Counted from the first letter of the stretch, positions 47,850 to 58,254 are shown. The stretch is DNA of 64,000 nt from Shewanella acanthi (GCF_019457475.1 NZ_CP080413.1:2976001-3040000); one strand, 5' to 3'. Notes: generated by a model not told the origin, from the letters alone. Numbers and translations: made by a program.

Positions 47850-49832
47850 ATGAAACATTCCGCCCTTGTCCTGCTAAGCAGTTTGTTCCTCACAACGCCA
47901 TTACTAGCCGCTGGATCCAGCCCAGAAAAGCTTCACACTGTTGAAGGTGAATTAAGGCTGGATGTCGAAGATTTTCAACAAAACGCCACAGAACAGTTCA
48001 AACTGCATGATAACCAAGGTCAGGTACATGAGCTGAGTTTCAAAAGTCTGCCAACGTGGGCGAAACCAGGTCAAAGCGTACGAGTGTTTGGCAAAGCCTA
48101 TGGCAAGCAATTACAGGTTGAGGACAGCAATATCAGCCTGCTGCAAACCAGTGGGCAAACCACTGCAGTCCAAACGGCAAATAGCATCATTACTCCCATC
48201 AGCGGCAACCGTACCCTCTTAGTGGCAGAGGTAAACTTTGCCATTAACCCAATTGTCCGTATGACTGAAACTGCCATCGAAGATCTGCTATTCAATCAAT
48301 CTGCTGCATTTTTTGCAGAGAACTCCTATGGCGCGATGTCCCTCTCGGGTGATACCACCAGCCCAATTACAGTCGATGTTGATGTTTCAGTGTGTGACAC
48401 CGACGCTATTGCAGCCGCAGCCGATGCCGAACTTAACGCTCGAGGCTTTAATCTCGATAATTACGCTCACCTGATGTACCTCATCCCAACACACCCCAAA
48501 TGCACTTGGTCAGGTAAAGCCAATGTGGCTGGTAAACGCAGCTGGATCAAAAGAGTCCAGCTCTCAACCATCAACCACGAGTTAGGCCATAACTTGGGCT
48601 TATACCACGCGAACAAAAAAGACTGTGGCAATGTAACAACTGCCGAAACTAGCCAATGTGTGGTTTCTGAGTATGGCGATTATCTTAGCGCCATGAGCGG
48701 CACTAATACGCCTAAGCACTTTAATGCCTTCCATAAGGAGCAATTAGGTTGGATTGCGGGCGATCAAATCAACACCCTAGGAACCGATAGCCGTGTTGTT
48801 TTGTCGGCGTTAGAAGCTGAGGGGAATTTTCCACACCTGCTAAAGATCCCTAACGGCAAAGATGCCCAAGGTAACGCGCAGTTTTATTACATCGAATATC
48901 GTCAAGCCCTTGGATTTGATAGCTCATTAGCGACCGAAGCAACGGCGATGCTCGGCGGTGTTCGTCTGCGTGAAGGCGCCACTAACAATGCTGCGAGTAG
49001 CTATCTGTTAGACCCGACGCCAAACAGCACAAGCTACGATTGGGACGATATCAGCTTAGCCCCTGGTCAAGTGTTCGAGCAGCAGGGTGTACGTTTAGAA
49101 GTTATTTCATCCGATGCAAGCTCTGTAACACTGGACGTCAGCCTAACGGGCAATACCTGCGTGAGCGCAAACAGCAGCTTAAGCATCCAAACGGCGATCA
49201 CTGAGTTACAGCAAGGCCAGCAATCTAACGTCGATCTACTGCTAACCAATAACGACAGCAGTGGCTGTGCCGATGCGGTATATGATTTTACTGCGCAATC
49301 AGGTACTGGGTTATCGGTCAACTTAAGCCAAAATAGCCTGAGTCTTGCACCACAAACGAGTACTCACCTGACGTTATCACTCGAAGGGATAGCAAGTAAT
49401 GGTAGTGACACTTGGCAAGTGGTTGGCACTCGCTCAACCACCAATCAGCAATTATCGGTTGCGGGCAATGTGGCACTTAAATCCACCAGCAACAATACTG
49501 CACCGATTGCCATAAATGATAGTTTTGCGGGCATTAGCCTAGCGACTGTGCTCAATGTGCTGGCTAATGACACAGACCCTGACGGTGACCAGCTTTTGAT
49601 CAGCGGAGCGACCCAAGGCCAATATGGCAAAGTTACAGTCAATGCCGATAACACTTTGACCTACACGCCAGCAAAACGCTTTAAGGGAAGCGATAGCTTT
49701 AGCTACAGCATCACCGATGGTTCAATGACTTCAACCGCAACTGTCACCATTAGCCCTGATGCAGGTTCTGGAAGTAGTTCAGGTTCTACCGACACCAGTA
49801 CTAACACGGGTGGTAAAGGCAAGAATAGATAG
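47850..49832 (+). CDS. Secreted metzincin metalloprotease (M11/gametolysin-like) with a cadherin-like domain
   Basis: 660 residues with a signal peptide (MKHSALVLLSSLFLTTPLLAAG) and an N-terminal prodomain-like region to about 130. The catalytic domain carries HELGHNLGLYH with zinc ligands His243, His247 and His253 and catalytic Glu244, the metzincin consensus. Overall similarity is to peptidase family M11. Residues about 430-540 form an Asn/Gln-rich beta domain. About 553-640 is one tandem-95 repeat (LNVLANDTDPDGDQ..YTPAKRFKGSDSFSY) like those in the giant protein. The Ser/Gly-rich end GGKGKNR lacks a membrane helix, so it is probably released. Its domain and position suggest it may process or associate with the giant protein; this is not shown. 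Confidence 0.85.
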   Translation: MKHSALVLLSSLFLTTPLLAAGSSPEKLHTVEGELRLDVEDFQQNATEQFKLHDNQGQVHELSFKSLPTWAKPGQSVRVFGKAYGKQLQVEDSNISLLQTSGQTTAVQTANSIITPISGNRTLLVAEVNFAINPIVRMTETAIEDLLFNQSAAFFAENSYGAMSLSGDTTSPITVDVDVSVCDTDAIAAAADAELNARGFNLDNYAHLMYLIPTHPKCTWSGKANVAGKRSWIKRVQLSTINHELGHNLGLYHANKKDCGNVTTAETSQCVVSEYGDYLSAMSGTNTPKHFNAFHKEQLGWIAGDQINTLGTDSRVVLSALEAEGNFPHLLKIPNGKDAQGNAQFYYIEYRQALGFDSSLATEATAMLGGVRLREGATNNAASSYLLDPTPNSTSYDWDDISLAPGQVFEQQGVRLEVISSDASSVTLDVSLTGNTCVSANSSLSIQTAITELQQGQQSNVDLLLTNNDSSGCADAVYDFTAQSGTGLSVNLSQNSLSLAPQTSTHLTLSLEGIASNGSDTWQVVGTRSTTNQQLSVAGNVALKSTSNNTAPIAINDSFAGISLATVLNVLANDTDPDGDQLLISGATQGQYGKVTVNADNTLTYTPAKRFKGSDSFSYSITDGSMTSTATVTISPDAGSGSSSGSTDTSTNTGGKGKNR

Positions 49833-49861
49833 TTAAATGACTCGATAAATAAATAGATAAG

Positions 49862-49902
49862 AAGAGCCGTTACTCAAACTTCAGTAACGGCTCTTTTTTG
49901 TT
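49862..49902 (+). terminator. Intrinsic terminator after the metalloprotease
   Basis: A perfect 13-bp stem, AAGAGCCGTTACT/AGTAACGGCTCTT, followed by TTTTTGTTTG. Confidence 0.92.
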
Positions 49903-49948
49903 TGTCACTCGTCAGCTTTTGATAGCTGGGAGTCACCATTACCCATCA

Positions 49949-51691
49949 TTATTCACTCGGTGGAACGGGTAGAGGGCAAAGATCGCAATTGGCGGTTGCG
50001 GAGTTACCCACAGTTGCCAAATCCCCCGTATCGACGACTGGCGATGTCGCCTTAGCCGTTGCGGTATTGGTTAAGGTACCCGCAGTGCCGCTAGGTAATG
50101 CGCTAGGATAGAAACTGCTTTGCGTCACTACGCAGACATCACCACCGAATTTGCCTTCAATATCCCCATCATTGTTTTTACACATTAAAGAAACATTGTC
50201 ACAGCTATAACCGTCACCACAGTCATCATCGGTTAGACATTGTTTTGGAATATCCAAGTCAAAGGATGCCGCCAATGCGGTATCGGCCGTGTCGGTCAAG
50301 TTAACATCGAGCGGGGCTTCACCGGTATTACACACGGTAATATCGTAGTCTTTTTTCAGCACCACGAGCCCACCGGATTCCTCCAAGGAAACACTACAGT
50401 TTTTCGCAATGCTCAGCATCGGACTCAAGGCCAATGAATCACAGGCGATGGTGTAAGGATCGGCGCTGATGCTGGATGATCCAAAGCTCACACTGGCCTC
50501 AACTGTATTCGCCCCCCCATTCACGCTGGATGTATAGCTACCAGAGTAAGTCAGCATTTCGTTAGGCGCCCAACCATCGGCACCGTTCGCAAAGGAACTC
50601 ACCGCCTGAGTAATGTCAAATTCAGTGGCATTACTTGGGGTATCCTTGATGCTGATTGACTCAGAGGAATCGATGCTACCGACACCGGTATTGGTCAAAT
50701 TCAAGGTGTAATCGACTTTAAAGGCGTTCTGCGCTGTCAGCTCGGTTACCGAACAGGTTTTCGTGATGGCAATGCTACAGAGTGGGAATTCGCCAGACAC
50801 AAAGTCCTTCAGCTGCGCGGTTTCTGAGCGGGACGAGCGGGTTTCAATCATAAAGCTACTGAAACAGGGTATTTCAGTAATACCTGCATCTTCAAAGGCT
50901 TTAGACACATTGAGTCGACCTTCGAAAAAGGACTCATGGGGATACACATTTGGAATACCGTCTTTATTCTCATAGGGCCAGAGTCCATTGGCTGGGCCTG
51001 CGGGAATTTCTTCCTCATTAGTGATTGCACAGGCAATCCTATTCAAGTCCCCAATAGAGCCACATTTTGCGCCAAATAGCTCAGTAGATTGGTAGAGTAT
51101 TTCCAGATTATTAGAAACATCGCCCCCCGAATTAACCCAACGCATCACCTGCACAAAGGGCAACGAGTTGGAGTCTTGAGGGTATTCCATAATGATAAAG
51201 AGGTCGTTCTCTTTATGCTCGCCGGTAAAACGGTTATTTCCATCAGTCCCCACTTTGTCTTGGAAAAACCAGAAACCCATAATGGCATCACCATTATTGG
51301 CATAACGCTCGGCACCAAAGTAAAACACTAAATCTTTACTGGTTGGCGTATCACCATTTTCAATAAAATAGGCCGCAGCATACCCATTACGTATATCATC
51401 CTTATCGGGTACAGAACCATCCCTATACCACCACTCAGTTACATCCGAGGTATCCTTTGAGCCCCCTTTCCAAAAGATGGTTTTTGGCGGTAAATCATCA
51501 TATACACCAGTGACAACACTCGCCCCACTGATACCCAAGTTAATGTTGCTCCAATCATCAAGTTGTGGATTCTGATCCTGTACAACATTCCCATCCAGTT
51601 CGACCTTATCTTGCGTCACAGCCTGCACGCTAAACACAGATAATGCGCAGGCCAAGAGCAGAGCGGTTCGAAACAATAGATTGCGTTTCAT
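49949..51691 (-). CDS. Secreted DUF11-like protein with a Cys-rich insert, 580 aa
   Basis: Not closely recognised. It has a signal peptide (MKRNLLFRTALLLACALSVFSVQA). Residues about 25-300 form a large domain with Trp/Tyr-rich motifs (WWYRDGSVPD, FYFGAERYANNGDAIMGFWFFQDKV). Two DUF11-like beta domains with N-x-G-x-x-P-L patterns follow (CSVTELTAQNAFKVDYTLNLTNTG; CSVSLEESGGLVVLKKDYDITVCNTGEAP). Near residue 490 is a compact Cys motif (CLTDDDCGDGYSCDNVSLMC). It ends CDLCPLPVPPSE with no anchor. It lies beside the metalloprotease, convergent with it, and may belong to the same surface system. Confidence 0.75.
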   Translation of the reverse strand: MKRNLLFRTALLLACALSVFSVQAVTQDKVELDGNVVQDQNPQLDDWSNINLGISGASVVTGVYDDLPPKTIFWKGGSKDTSDVTEWWYRDGSVPDKDDIRNGYAAAYFIENGDTPTSKDLVFYFGAERYANNGDAIMGFWFFQDKVGTDGNNRFTGEHKENDLFIIMEYPQDSNSLPFVQVMRWVNSGGDVSNNLEILYQSTELFGAKCGSIGDLNRIACAITNEEEIPAGPANGLWPYENKDGIPNVYPHESFFEGRLNVSKAFEDAGITEIPCFSSFMIETRSSRSETAQLKDFVSGEFPLCSIAITKTCSVTELTAQNAFKVDYTLNLTNTGVGSIDSSESISIKDTPSNATEFDITQAVSSFANGADGWAPNEMLTYSGSYTSSVNGGANTVEASVSFGSSSISADPYTIACDSLALSPMLSIAKNCSVSLEESGGLVVLKKDYDITVCNTGEAPLDVNLTDTADTALAASFDLDIPKQCLTDDDCGDGYSCDNVSLMCKNNDGDIEGKFGGDVCVVTQSSFYPSALPSGTAGTLTNTATAKATSPVVDTGDLATVGNSATANCDLCPLPVPPSE

Positions 51692-52058
51692 AACATGCTC
51701 CTCATCTCAGCAAAAAAAGAAAGCTCCTCTGCCCGAACCACTTGGCAATTGAACCTTCGTTTATATCAAAGGAGGCAAAGCAAGTTACAAGCCACAAGTT
51801 AACCCACTGATTTATTAACCATTGTTAATTAATCTTTCATTAACATGTGTCTCAAAAGTGAAGCGATGTGTTGCACATCTCCGTTAGAAACGCGTAAAGA
51901 AAGCCCCCAAAATAGGGCTTAGCGGTAATCCAAAAAAACGATAAAAAATACAGGGAGGTGATTGTAGGAAAGATGCAAATATTCCAAAGACAAATGAATA
52001 AGTTAACCCTAAAAGCAGAAGCCAGTTTTGCCTTAGGTTGCAAAGGACTTTGTCGGCA
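51692..52058. other. Gene-poor stretch upstream of the DUF11-like gene
   Basis: It holds the promoter side of the 580-aa gene. A 63-codon open frame at 51852-52043 (-) has poor composition and no ribosome site, so I do not call it. Confidence 0.45.
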
Positions 52059-52092
52059 TTAAAAAACCCGTCGCCATTACAGGGGACGGGTT
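52059..52092 (-). terminator. Intrinsic terminator for the small zinc-ribbon gene
   Basis: On the minus strand AACCCGTC...GACGGGTT is followed by TTTT. It is 178 bp after the stop at 52271, so a long 3' tail or a small RNA could lie between. Confidence 0.65.
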
Positions 52093-52270
52093 GAACCTAG
52101 CATAAAGCGACAGGTGAATCAGTTTCTGCGACACATTGCTGCACGCTCAACTGCAATCATCACCAATATGATGTTAGTCATCACTTGCGATTGCTGATGC
52201 TTGTCCACTTTCCCTATGGTTATTCGGTAACATCGTTAACGACACTTAAGCCAAATAGTGTAATTGAATC

Positions 52271-52459
52271 TCACACATCAACACGGACATCTGGATTATC
52301 ACATAGCGGGCAACAACTCAGATTGTATTGCTTGGTTTTTGCTAATTCGCTGGTTTCTCCCTTCCAGCTGCATTCGTCACAATAAAATTGGACGCCAAAC
52401 GCATTGATATAAAATCCAGGATGATTCTGTTTAGTGTTTACTTCATAGGTCTTAAACAT
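52271..52459 (-). CDS. Small zinc-ribbon protein, 62 aa
   Basis: 62 residues with two CxxC knuckles, C27-C30 (CDEC) and C50-C53 (CPLC), plus C49, fitting a rubredoxin-like zinc ribbon. The N-terminus MFKTYEVNTKQNHPGF is not a signal, so it is cytoplasmic. Function unknown; such ribbons often bind nucleic acid or proteins. A terminator on the same strand supports expression. The ribosome site region (GGGGTAAATT) is weak to fair. Confidence 0.65.
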   Translation of the reverse strand: MFKTYEVNTKQNHPGFYINAFGVQFYCDECSWKGETSELAKTKQYNLSCCPLCDNPDVRVDV

Positions 52460-52824
52460 AATTTACCCCTTCTGACTACGGTGTCTATCACGTCGAACGT
52501 GATGGCAACTGCCTTCATAGAATTAGGAGCAACATTTAGGCCAACTATTTTTTGACGCACACCATTCCAAGCCAGTCAGGCTGTGGATCTTAGGAATATA
52601 GACTGTTTGAAATCGATTTTCAAATTGCCACTAAAAACAAAAAAGCCCAAGGGCATACTTGGGCTTTTTATTGAGATTTTATTAGCTTAACTTAAGATGT
52701 TAGAAACTAAGATTCTCCATAATTGTGGCATTTTCACGCTATCTTATAGATTCATTTGGGCGGTAAAATTTTCTTCCGTTATTTTCAAATTCTGCCATCA
52801 AACATCCTGACGAACAGGTCAAAC
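52460..52824. other. Intergenic stretch with a terminator
   Basis: 365 bp between the zinc-ribbon gene and the chemoreceptor, with no additional ORF. It contains the terminator at 52639-52670 and the promoter region of the zinc-ribbon gene. Confidence 0.5.
52639..52670. terminator. Bidirectional terminator downstream of the chemoreceptor
   Basis: AAAAAGCCCAAG/CTTGGGCTTTTT with a short loop. Confidence 0.88.
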
Positions 52825-54945
52825 TTAGGTTTTTAGTTTATTTAGTTGCGTTTCCTGTTGCTTCACTAAATCCGCCAATACTTCACTACTTTGCTGCGCT
52901 TCTCCCGCAAGACGAGCAAGCTCAGAAGCTGAATCAGAAATCCCGGTAATGTTACGATTTACCTCTTCGGTCACCGCACTTTGCTCTTCGGCTGCGGCTG
53001 CAATATGGGTGATTTGACTCGATATTTCCTCAATTTGACTCACCATGGCATTTAACGATGTGAGTGCTTGTTCAGTTTGCGTCACGGCCATTTGCGCCCG
53101 CTCTGCTCCTTTATCAATGATGTCCGAGGCGCTATCGACCTCCTTCTGCAACGCATCAATGAGTACGCTAATATCGTCGGTCGAACTTTGGGTTTTAGAG
53201 GCAAGCGCCCTCACCTCATCGGCCACAACGGCAAAACCCCGCCCCTGCTCACCGGCGCGAGCCGCCTCAATTGCCGCATTAAGTGCCAGTAGATTGGTTT
53301 GCGCAGCGATAGAACTAATAACTTCTAAAATACGGCTGATATTAGTGCTACTCTCCGCCACCTTGCCCACGGCCACTTTTGCCTGCATAGACTCCTCAGA
53401 CATGGTAGTCACATAGTCCATAGCCTTAGTGAGGCTTTCTTCACTTAAGTGAACATTTCGGGAAATTGCCTCGGTTTCAGACGCCGTCTGCTCCGATGCC
53501 TTGGCCACTTCAAGGGCTGTTGCACTCATCTGATTAACTGCGGTTACTACGCTTTCAATCTCACCATATTGGCGATGCACACTGTCACGGGTCAGCTCGG
53601 CAATGTGCGCCGAAGACACACTCTCAGTCTGAGTGCGTCCAGCGAGGGACTTAAGCTCAGAAATCAGATCCTTTAGCTTATAAATAAAAGAGTTAAAGCC
53701 ATGGCCTAGGGCAATTAGCTCTGCATGGGATTCCACTTCGATGGATTGGGTTAAATCGCCCTCGGCACTGGCTAAGTGCTCTACTCTGCCTTGGATCATT
53801 CTTAAGGGTTTAATAATACTACGAATAACAAGGCTTATCGTAACCACTGCCACTACGGCAACCACTAGACCCACAATCAGCAATAGGCTGCCAAGGGAGC
53901 TGGCCATTTGGTGCATTTTATTATCAAGCTCTATTGAGCTCTTAAAAGCTTCAGTCTTGGGCACTTGGATAACCAAGGACCACTGCGCATTAGCAAGGGG
54001 AATATTAATGGGGTATGCCACAATGATCTCGCTATCATTAACAAGATACTGGGCATTTTTATGCAATGAAATCAACTGTGTTGCTAAGTTGCCATCGATT
54101 GACTCTGATAAGGGTCTTGCCTTTTTCGCGTAGTGGCTCGCCGCAACCACTAAGCCCTTAGCACTCAGCAAGGTGACCTTAGCTTGACCGCCATAGAGGC
54201 TCTTAGAGAGTTTATCAATCATGGTTTGAAATACGGGCAAATTCACATCGACCCCTACCACACCGACAAACTGCTTGTTTTTAAGCACAGGTACTGTCAG
54301 TGAGGTCATTAACGCGGTATTGCCAGGACTGATTTCATAGAGATAAGGCTCCATCAAACAGGGCTTTTTGGTGTCTTTTGCGCAGAGGTACCACTCGGCT
54401 TCACGGAGGCCAAATTCATTTAAGGTCGCAACATATTTTTCTGCAGAATCATCAACTTGATGATGTTCAACAGAGCCATCATCGTTACGAGTGTAATACA
54501 CTTCCAACGTGCCTGAGCTATTAACGCTGTGGGTAGTCGACTGACCAACAAACTCATTGTCTAAACCATCGTAACCATTTGCTTCAAATTGCGCGTACAT
54601 AGAGGAGGTCTGGGCGTTTTTCTTTAGTACTGCTGCTACAGCAATTTCAACACGCTCACGGGTTAATGGGGATTCTTCGGCGGTGGTTTCGAGCATGCCC
54701 GCAAAGGAGTATGGGATGCGATAGGCCTCATTAATAAAGCCCGCCACCATCTCACCATATTCCCCCGCACGGGCCTCGAGTTTAGCGCGAGTTTCTTCCT
54801 GCAAGGTATCTTGAACCTGAGAAGATAATTGTACATTTTGATCCGACAACGCCCACCAAAGGCTTACCGACAAAATAGCAACGATAGAAAGGAATAAGGC
54901 GGAGGTAATCCACAACAACTTTGTACTGATGGACAAATGCTTCAT
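52825..54945 (-). CDS. Methyl-accepting chemotaxis protein with dCache sensor
   Basis: An inner-membrane chemoreceptor, 706 residues from the ATG at 54945 ([15 protein letters not shown] 8 nt upstream). TM1 is at about residues 10-30. A periplasmic dCache domain spans about 35-330, then TM2 about 345-375, HAMP, and a long signalling domain with the conserved tip ([20 protein letters not shown]). In the sensor a WY pair ([10 protein letters not shown]), a Tyr and the Asp in GVVGVDV resemble amino-acid dCache pockets, but the usual Arg before WY is absent. Two nearby cysteines (CAKDTKKPC) could form a disulfide. It is divergent from the peptide transporter, so a peptide or amino-acid ligand is possible. 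Confidence 0.9.
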   Translation of the reverse strand: MKHLSISTKLLWITSALFLSIVAILSVSLWWALSDQNVQLSSQVQDTLQEETRAKLEARAGEYGEMVAGFINEAYRIPYSFAGMLETTAEESPLTRERVEIAVAAVLKKNAQTSSMYAQFEANGYDGLDNEFVGQSTTHSVNSSGTLEVYYTRNDDGSVEHHQVDDSAEKYVATLNEFGLREAEWYLCAKDTKKPCLMEPYLYEISPGNTALMTSLTVPVLKNKQFVGVVGVDVNLPVFQTMIDKLSKSLYGGQAKVTLLSAKGLVVAASHYAKKARPLSESIDGNLATQLISLHKNAQYLVNDSEIIVAYPINIPLANAQWSLVIQVPKTEAFKSSIELDNKMHQMASSLGSLLLIVGLVVAVVAVVTISLVIRSIIKPLRMIQGRVEHLASAEGDLTQSIEVESHAELIALGHGFNSFIYKLKDLISELKSLAGRTQTESVSSAHIAELTRDSVHRQYGEIESVVTAVNQMSATALEVAKASEQTASETEAISRNVHLSEESLTKAMDYVTTMSEESMQAKVAVGKVAESSTNISRILEVISSIAAQTNLLALNAAIEAARAGEQGRGFAVVADEVRALASKTQSSTDDISVLIDALQKEVDSASDIIDKGAERAQMAVTQTEQALTSLNAMVSQIEEISSQITHIAAAAEEQSAVTEEVNRNITGISDSASELARLAGEAQQSSEVLADLVKQQETQLNKLKT

Positions 54946-55323
54946 CAAGTCGGCTCCCGAAAGTAGGACAAACGTCCAATGATTTTGATCTCATTCATTT
55001 TTGTAGCAACAACCGTAACTTATAAAGTAGCATCCTGCCCTTGGTTTGCTAACAAACAGGATAAAGAATTGTTACAACCAAGTAAAACCTTTGCCCGACA
55101 TTTGCTCAAATAAACCATTAAAGGGGCGAAGATTCCTAGGAGGTACCGAGTGAGATCTGTGGAATGCCGCAGAGACCAAATCCATAAAGATTAACTTGAG
55201 ATTAATTCAACCAATTAATTTGTAACAAAGTCCTTTCCAACCCTTCATCTCGTTGGTTTGTTTTTTTTACTCGTCATATACTCATCGCCTTAAATCTACA
55301 ATAACAATCTGGAAGCAAGCTCT
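54946..55323. other. Divergent intergenic region between chemoreceptor and peptide transporter
   Basis: 378 bp. It contains a perfect Shine-Dalgarno AGGAGG (55138-55143) 6 nt before a GTG that opens only 14 codons (to 55194), and a TATACT at about 55276 that may be the -10 of the transporter gene. No larger gene is seen. Confidence 0.45.
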
Positions 55324-56850
55324 ATGACTCTTACCAAACAGGTAAGCAAGACACATTCCTTTATGACAGTGTCGCTTATCGAATTGTGGGAACGCTTTGG
55401 TTATTACGGCATGCAGGCGCTGATCGTCTACTTTATGGTGCAGCGCTTAGGCTTTGATGACTCCCGTGCCAACCTCGTCTGGAGTGCCTGTTCGGCGCTT
55501 ATTTATGTCTCCCCAGCCATCGGCGGTTGGGTCGGCGATAAAATCCTCGGCACTAAGCGCACTATGCTTTTGGGCGCAGGCATTTTATCCGTGGGCTACG
55601 CCCTAATGACGGTGCCGACCGAGAACACCTGGTTTATGTTCTCAGCCCTTGGGGTGATTGTTGTCGGTAACGGCCTGTTTAAACCCAATGCAGGTAACTT
55701 AGTCCGTAAAATCTACGAGGGTGATGACTCGAAAATCGACAGTGCCTTCACCATTTACTACATGGCGGTAAACGTCGGTTCGACCTTCTCGATGCTGTTA
55801 ACCCCTTGGATTAAGGACTATGTTAACGAGCAATACGGCAATGAATTTGGCTGGCACGCGGCCTTTGCGGTCTGCTGTGTGGGTCTAATCGTCGGTCTGG
55901 CTAACTATGCCTTAATGTGCAAAAGCCTAAGCCAATACGGCTCAGAGCCAGATACCCGTCCAGTGAATAAAAAGAATCTGGCGATTGTGCTGTTTTTAGC
56001 GCTACTTTCGGTTGCTGCATCCGCCATTATCCTTGAATATGAAGATGTTGCCCGCGTATTCGTTTACGCAGCCGGTATTGCAGTACTAGGGATTTTTGCC
56101 CACCTTATCCGCACCAGCGAGACCAGCGAACGTGCCGGATTAATTGCCGCATTAGTGCTAACGGTACAAACCGTTTTCTTTTTTATCTTCTACCAACAAA
56201 TGTCGACCTCGCTGGCGCTGTTTGCCCTGCGTAACGTCGATTGGGATTTCCAAGTCTTTGGCACCCATTTATGGACTTGGTCTCCGGCGCAGTTCCAAGC
56301 CCTTAACCCGCTGTGGATCATGGTATTAAGCCCCGTTCTGGCATGGAGTTATGCTTGGGCGGGTCGCCATAATAAGGACTTCTCGATTGCGGCAAAATTT
56401 GCCCTAGGCTTTGCGGTTGTTGCCATCGGCTTCTTTATTTATGGCTTTGCAGGGCAATTTGCCGTTGAAGGTAAAACCTCTTCTTGGGTGATGATTTGGG
56501 GTTACGCCTCCTATTCACTTGGGGAGCTGTTAGTGAGTGGCTTGGGCCTTGCGATGATCGCCCGCTACGTGCCTGCGCGCATGGGCGGCTTTATGATGGG
56601 CGCGTACTTTGTGGCCTCGGGTATTTCCCAATATTTAGGCGGCGTGGTGGCAAACTTTGCCAGTGTGCCAGAGGATATCGTCGACCCACTGCAAACCCTG
56701 CCAATTTATACCTCGCTGTTTAATAACCTAGGTATCGCGGCTGTGGTCTGTACTGTGATTGCCCTTGCGGTATTGCCGCTGATGAGCCGTTTAACCGAGA
56801 CTCACCACGCGCACAACAATAGCGATGATAAGGCATTAGCGGGCGCCTAA
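55324..56850 (+). CDS. Proton-coupled oligopeptide transporter (POT/PTR family)
   Basis: An inner-membrane H+ symporter for di- and tripeptides, 508 residues with about 14 hydrophobic segments. The ExxERFxYY motif (ELWERFGYYG) lies at residues 20-29, and the PTR2 signature GGWVGDKILGTKRTM is near 65. The closest named relatives are the E. coli Dtp proteins; the specific letter cannot be decided here. It is divergent from the chemoreceptor and monocistronic, with its own terminator. Confidence 0.93.
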   Translation: MTLTKQVSKTHSFMTVSLIELWERFGYYGMQALIVYFMVQRLGFDDSRANLVWSACSALIYVSPAIGGWVGDKILGTKRTMLLGAGILSVGYALMTVPTENTWFMFSALGVIVVGNGLFKPNAGNLVRKIYEGDDSKIDSAFTIYYMAVNVGSTFSMLLTPWIKDYVNEQYGNEFGWHAAFAVCCVGLIVGLANYALMCKSLSQYGSEPDTRPVNKKNLAIVLFLALLSVAASAIILEYEDVARVFVYAAGIAVLGIFAHLIRTSETSERAGLIAALVLTVQTVFFFIFYQQMSTSLALFALRNVDWDFQVFGTHLWTWSPAQFQALNPLWIMVLSPVLAWSYAWAGRHNKDFSIAAKFALGFAVVAIGFFIYGFAGQFAVEGKTSSWVMIWGYASYSLGELLVSGLGLAMIARYVPARMGGFMMGAYFVASGISQYLGGVVANFASVPEDIVDPLQTLPIYTSLFNNLGIAAVVCTVIALAVLPLMSRLTETHHAHNNSDDKALAGA

Positions 56851-56883
56851 TACATTTGGCCGTTAAATAGCTATAACCTTCTA

Positions 56884-56918
56884 AGATTGCCGCGGGGAAA
56901 CCTGCGGCAATTTTTTAT
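56884..56918 (+). terminator. Intrinsic terminator after the POT gene
   Basis: ATTGCCGC(G)GG/CC(T)GCGGCAAT around GAAA, followed by TTTTTT. Confidence 0.85.
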
Positions 56919-57082
56919 CTGTCTGTTTCAACTGTCCTTGTTCCCCTGAAAAACTGAATCGATTTAAAACAGGATTGTCAGTTCCACTCCCTAAAACCAC
57001 ATAGATAACACTTAAGCTTGTAACTCGGATATTTGCCGCCATATCCTAGGTCTATAACTGCATTTGTGTATTAGAGGTCAAC

Positions 57083-58111
57083 ATGCCCCATTCCAGCGCC
57101 CACGATTCATCAAGTCCATCCGTGCTCGCCAATATTCCCTTTTCGCTATTAGAACTTGCGCCGATGCGCCTTGGCGCCAGTGTCGGCGAAACCCTGCGCA
57201 GCAGTCTGCAATATGCCAAAGTGGCCGACCAACTGGGATTTAATCGTTTCTGGTTTGCCGAGCACCACAATATGCCGGGCATTGCTAGCGCGGCGACCTC
57301 GGTACTTATTGGTTATGTTGCTGAAAACACAAACAACATTCGTGTTGGCGCAGGTGGCATTATGCTGCCCAATCATCCGCCCTTAGTGGTGGCCGAGCAG
57401 TTTGGCACACTTGAGAGTCTCTATCCTGGCCGTATCGATTTAGGACTTGGCCGCGCGCCGGGGAGTGACCAAATCACCAGCCGAGCACTGAACCGCGATC
57501 CGCAGCGCGCCGAACAGTTCCCCGAAGAAGTGAGTGAGTTACAAGCGCTGTTAGGTGAATATGATGGCCACCGCCCTATTCGTGCCATTCCGGGCGAAAA
57601 CTCCCATGTGCCGATTTGGCTGTTAGGCTCAAGCCTTTTTAGCGCCCAACTTGCCGCCGAGCGCGGCCTACCCTATGTGTTCGCCGGCCACTTTGCGCCG
57701 CGCTTTTTATTTCAAGCTATCGAGATTTACCGCAAGAACTTTAAGCCATCCAAGGTACTCGATAAGCCTTATGTGATGCTCGGTCTACCGCTAATAGCAG
57801 CCGATACCGATGAGGAAGCACTGTTCCTAAGCACAAGCTCTAAGCAGCGGGTGCTCGCACTTATTCGTGGTCAGGCGCTATGGCTTAAGCCGCCGGTCGA
57901 ATCCATGGATGGTCTGTGTAGTCCGCAGGAAGAAGCCTATGTGAACGATTTCCTTGGGCTCTCTGTAATGGGTGGCCCAACGACCATTAAGCATCGCTTA
58001 GAGATGATTGTCAGCGAGCTTGGCGTGGATGAATTTATCTTTACTAACGATTTATACGATCAACAAAAGCGTGAACACGCACTTAAGATTTTAATGGATA
58101 TCAAAGGCTAA
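57083..58111 (+). CDS. LLM-class (luciferase-like) flavin-dependent oxidoreductase
   Basis: A 342-residue bacterial-luciferase-fold enzyme that uses FMN or FMNH2. Conserved features are [13 protein letters not shown] at the N-terminus, the [14 protein letters not shown] loop, [13 protein letters not shown] and [14 protein letters not shown]. It belongs to the MsnO8/YhbW-like subgroup. The substrate is unknown. It lies in its own transcription unit; the region upstream is short, and a terminator follows. Confidence 0.88.
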   Translation: MPHSSAHDSSSPSVLANIPFSLLELAPMRLGASVGETLRSSLQYAKVADQLGFNRFWFAEHHNMPGIASAATSVLIGYVAENTNNIRVGAGGIMLPNHPPLVVAEQFGTLESLYPGRIDLGLGRAPGSDQITSRALNRDPQRAEQFPEEVSELQALLGEYDGHRPIRAIPGENSHVPIWLLGSSLFSAQLAAERGLPYVFAGHFAPRFLFQAIEIYRKNFKPSKVLDKPYVMLGLPLIAADTDEEALFLSTSSKQRVLALIRGQALWLKPPVESMDGLCSPQEEAYVNDFLGLSVMGGPTTIKHRLEMIVSELGVDEFIFTNDLYDQQKREHALKILMDIKG

Positions 58112-58164
58112 CTTTCTTACAAAGAATTGGCTGACTCAGTTCGTTTAAGGCTGAATTCGAGAAA

Positions 58165-58205
58165 TAAAAAATCCCGCCTAAGCATCACTTAAGGCGGGAT
58201 TTTAT
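58165..58205. terminator. Bidirectional terminator between the LLM gene and gabT
   Basis: ATCCCGCCTTAAG-type stem (ATCCCGCCTAAG/CTTAAGGCGGGAT), flanked by A and T tracts. Confidence 0.85.
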
Positions 58206-58254
58206 GTTTTTCAGAAAGACAGAGAAGGAATTATTGCTCTTGGTTAACCAAGCG

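Noticed and set aside
32426..52000. Genomic island integrated at the tRNA
   Set aside because: No integrase or transposase and no second copy of the tRNA 3' end were seen, so integration at this tRNA is not supported even though the region is accessory in content.
51852..52043. 63-codon hydrophobic frame upstream of the DUF11-like gene
   Set aside because: No ribosome site, no terminator of its own and poor composition; it probably arises by chance.
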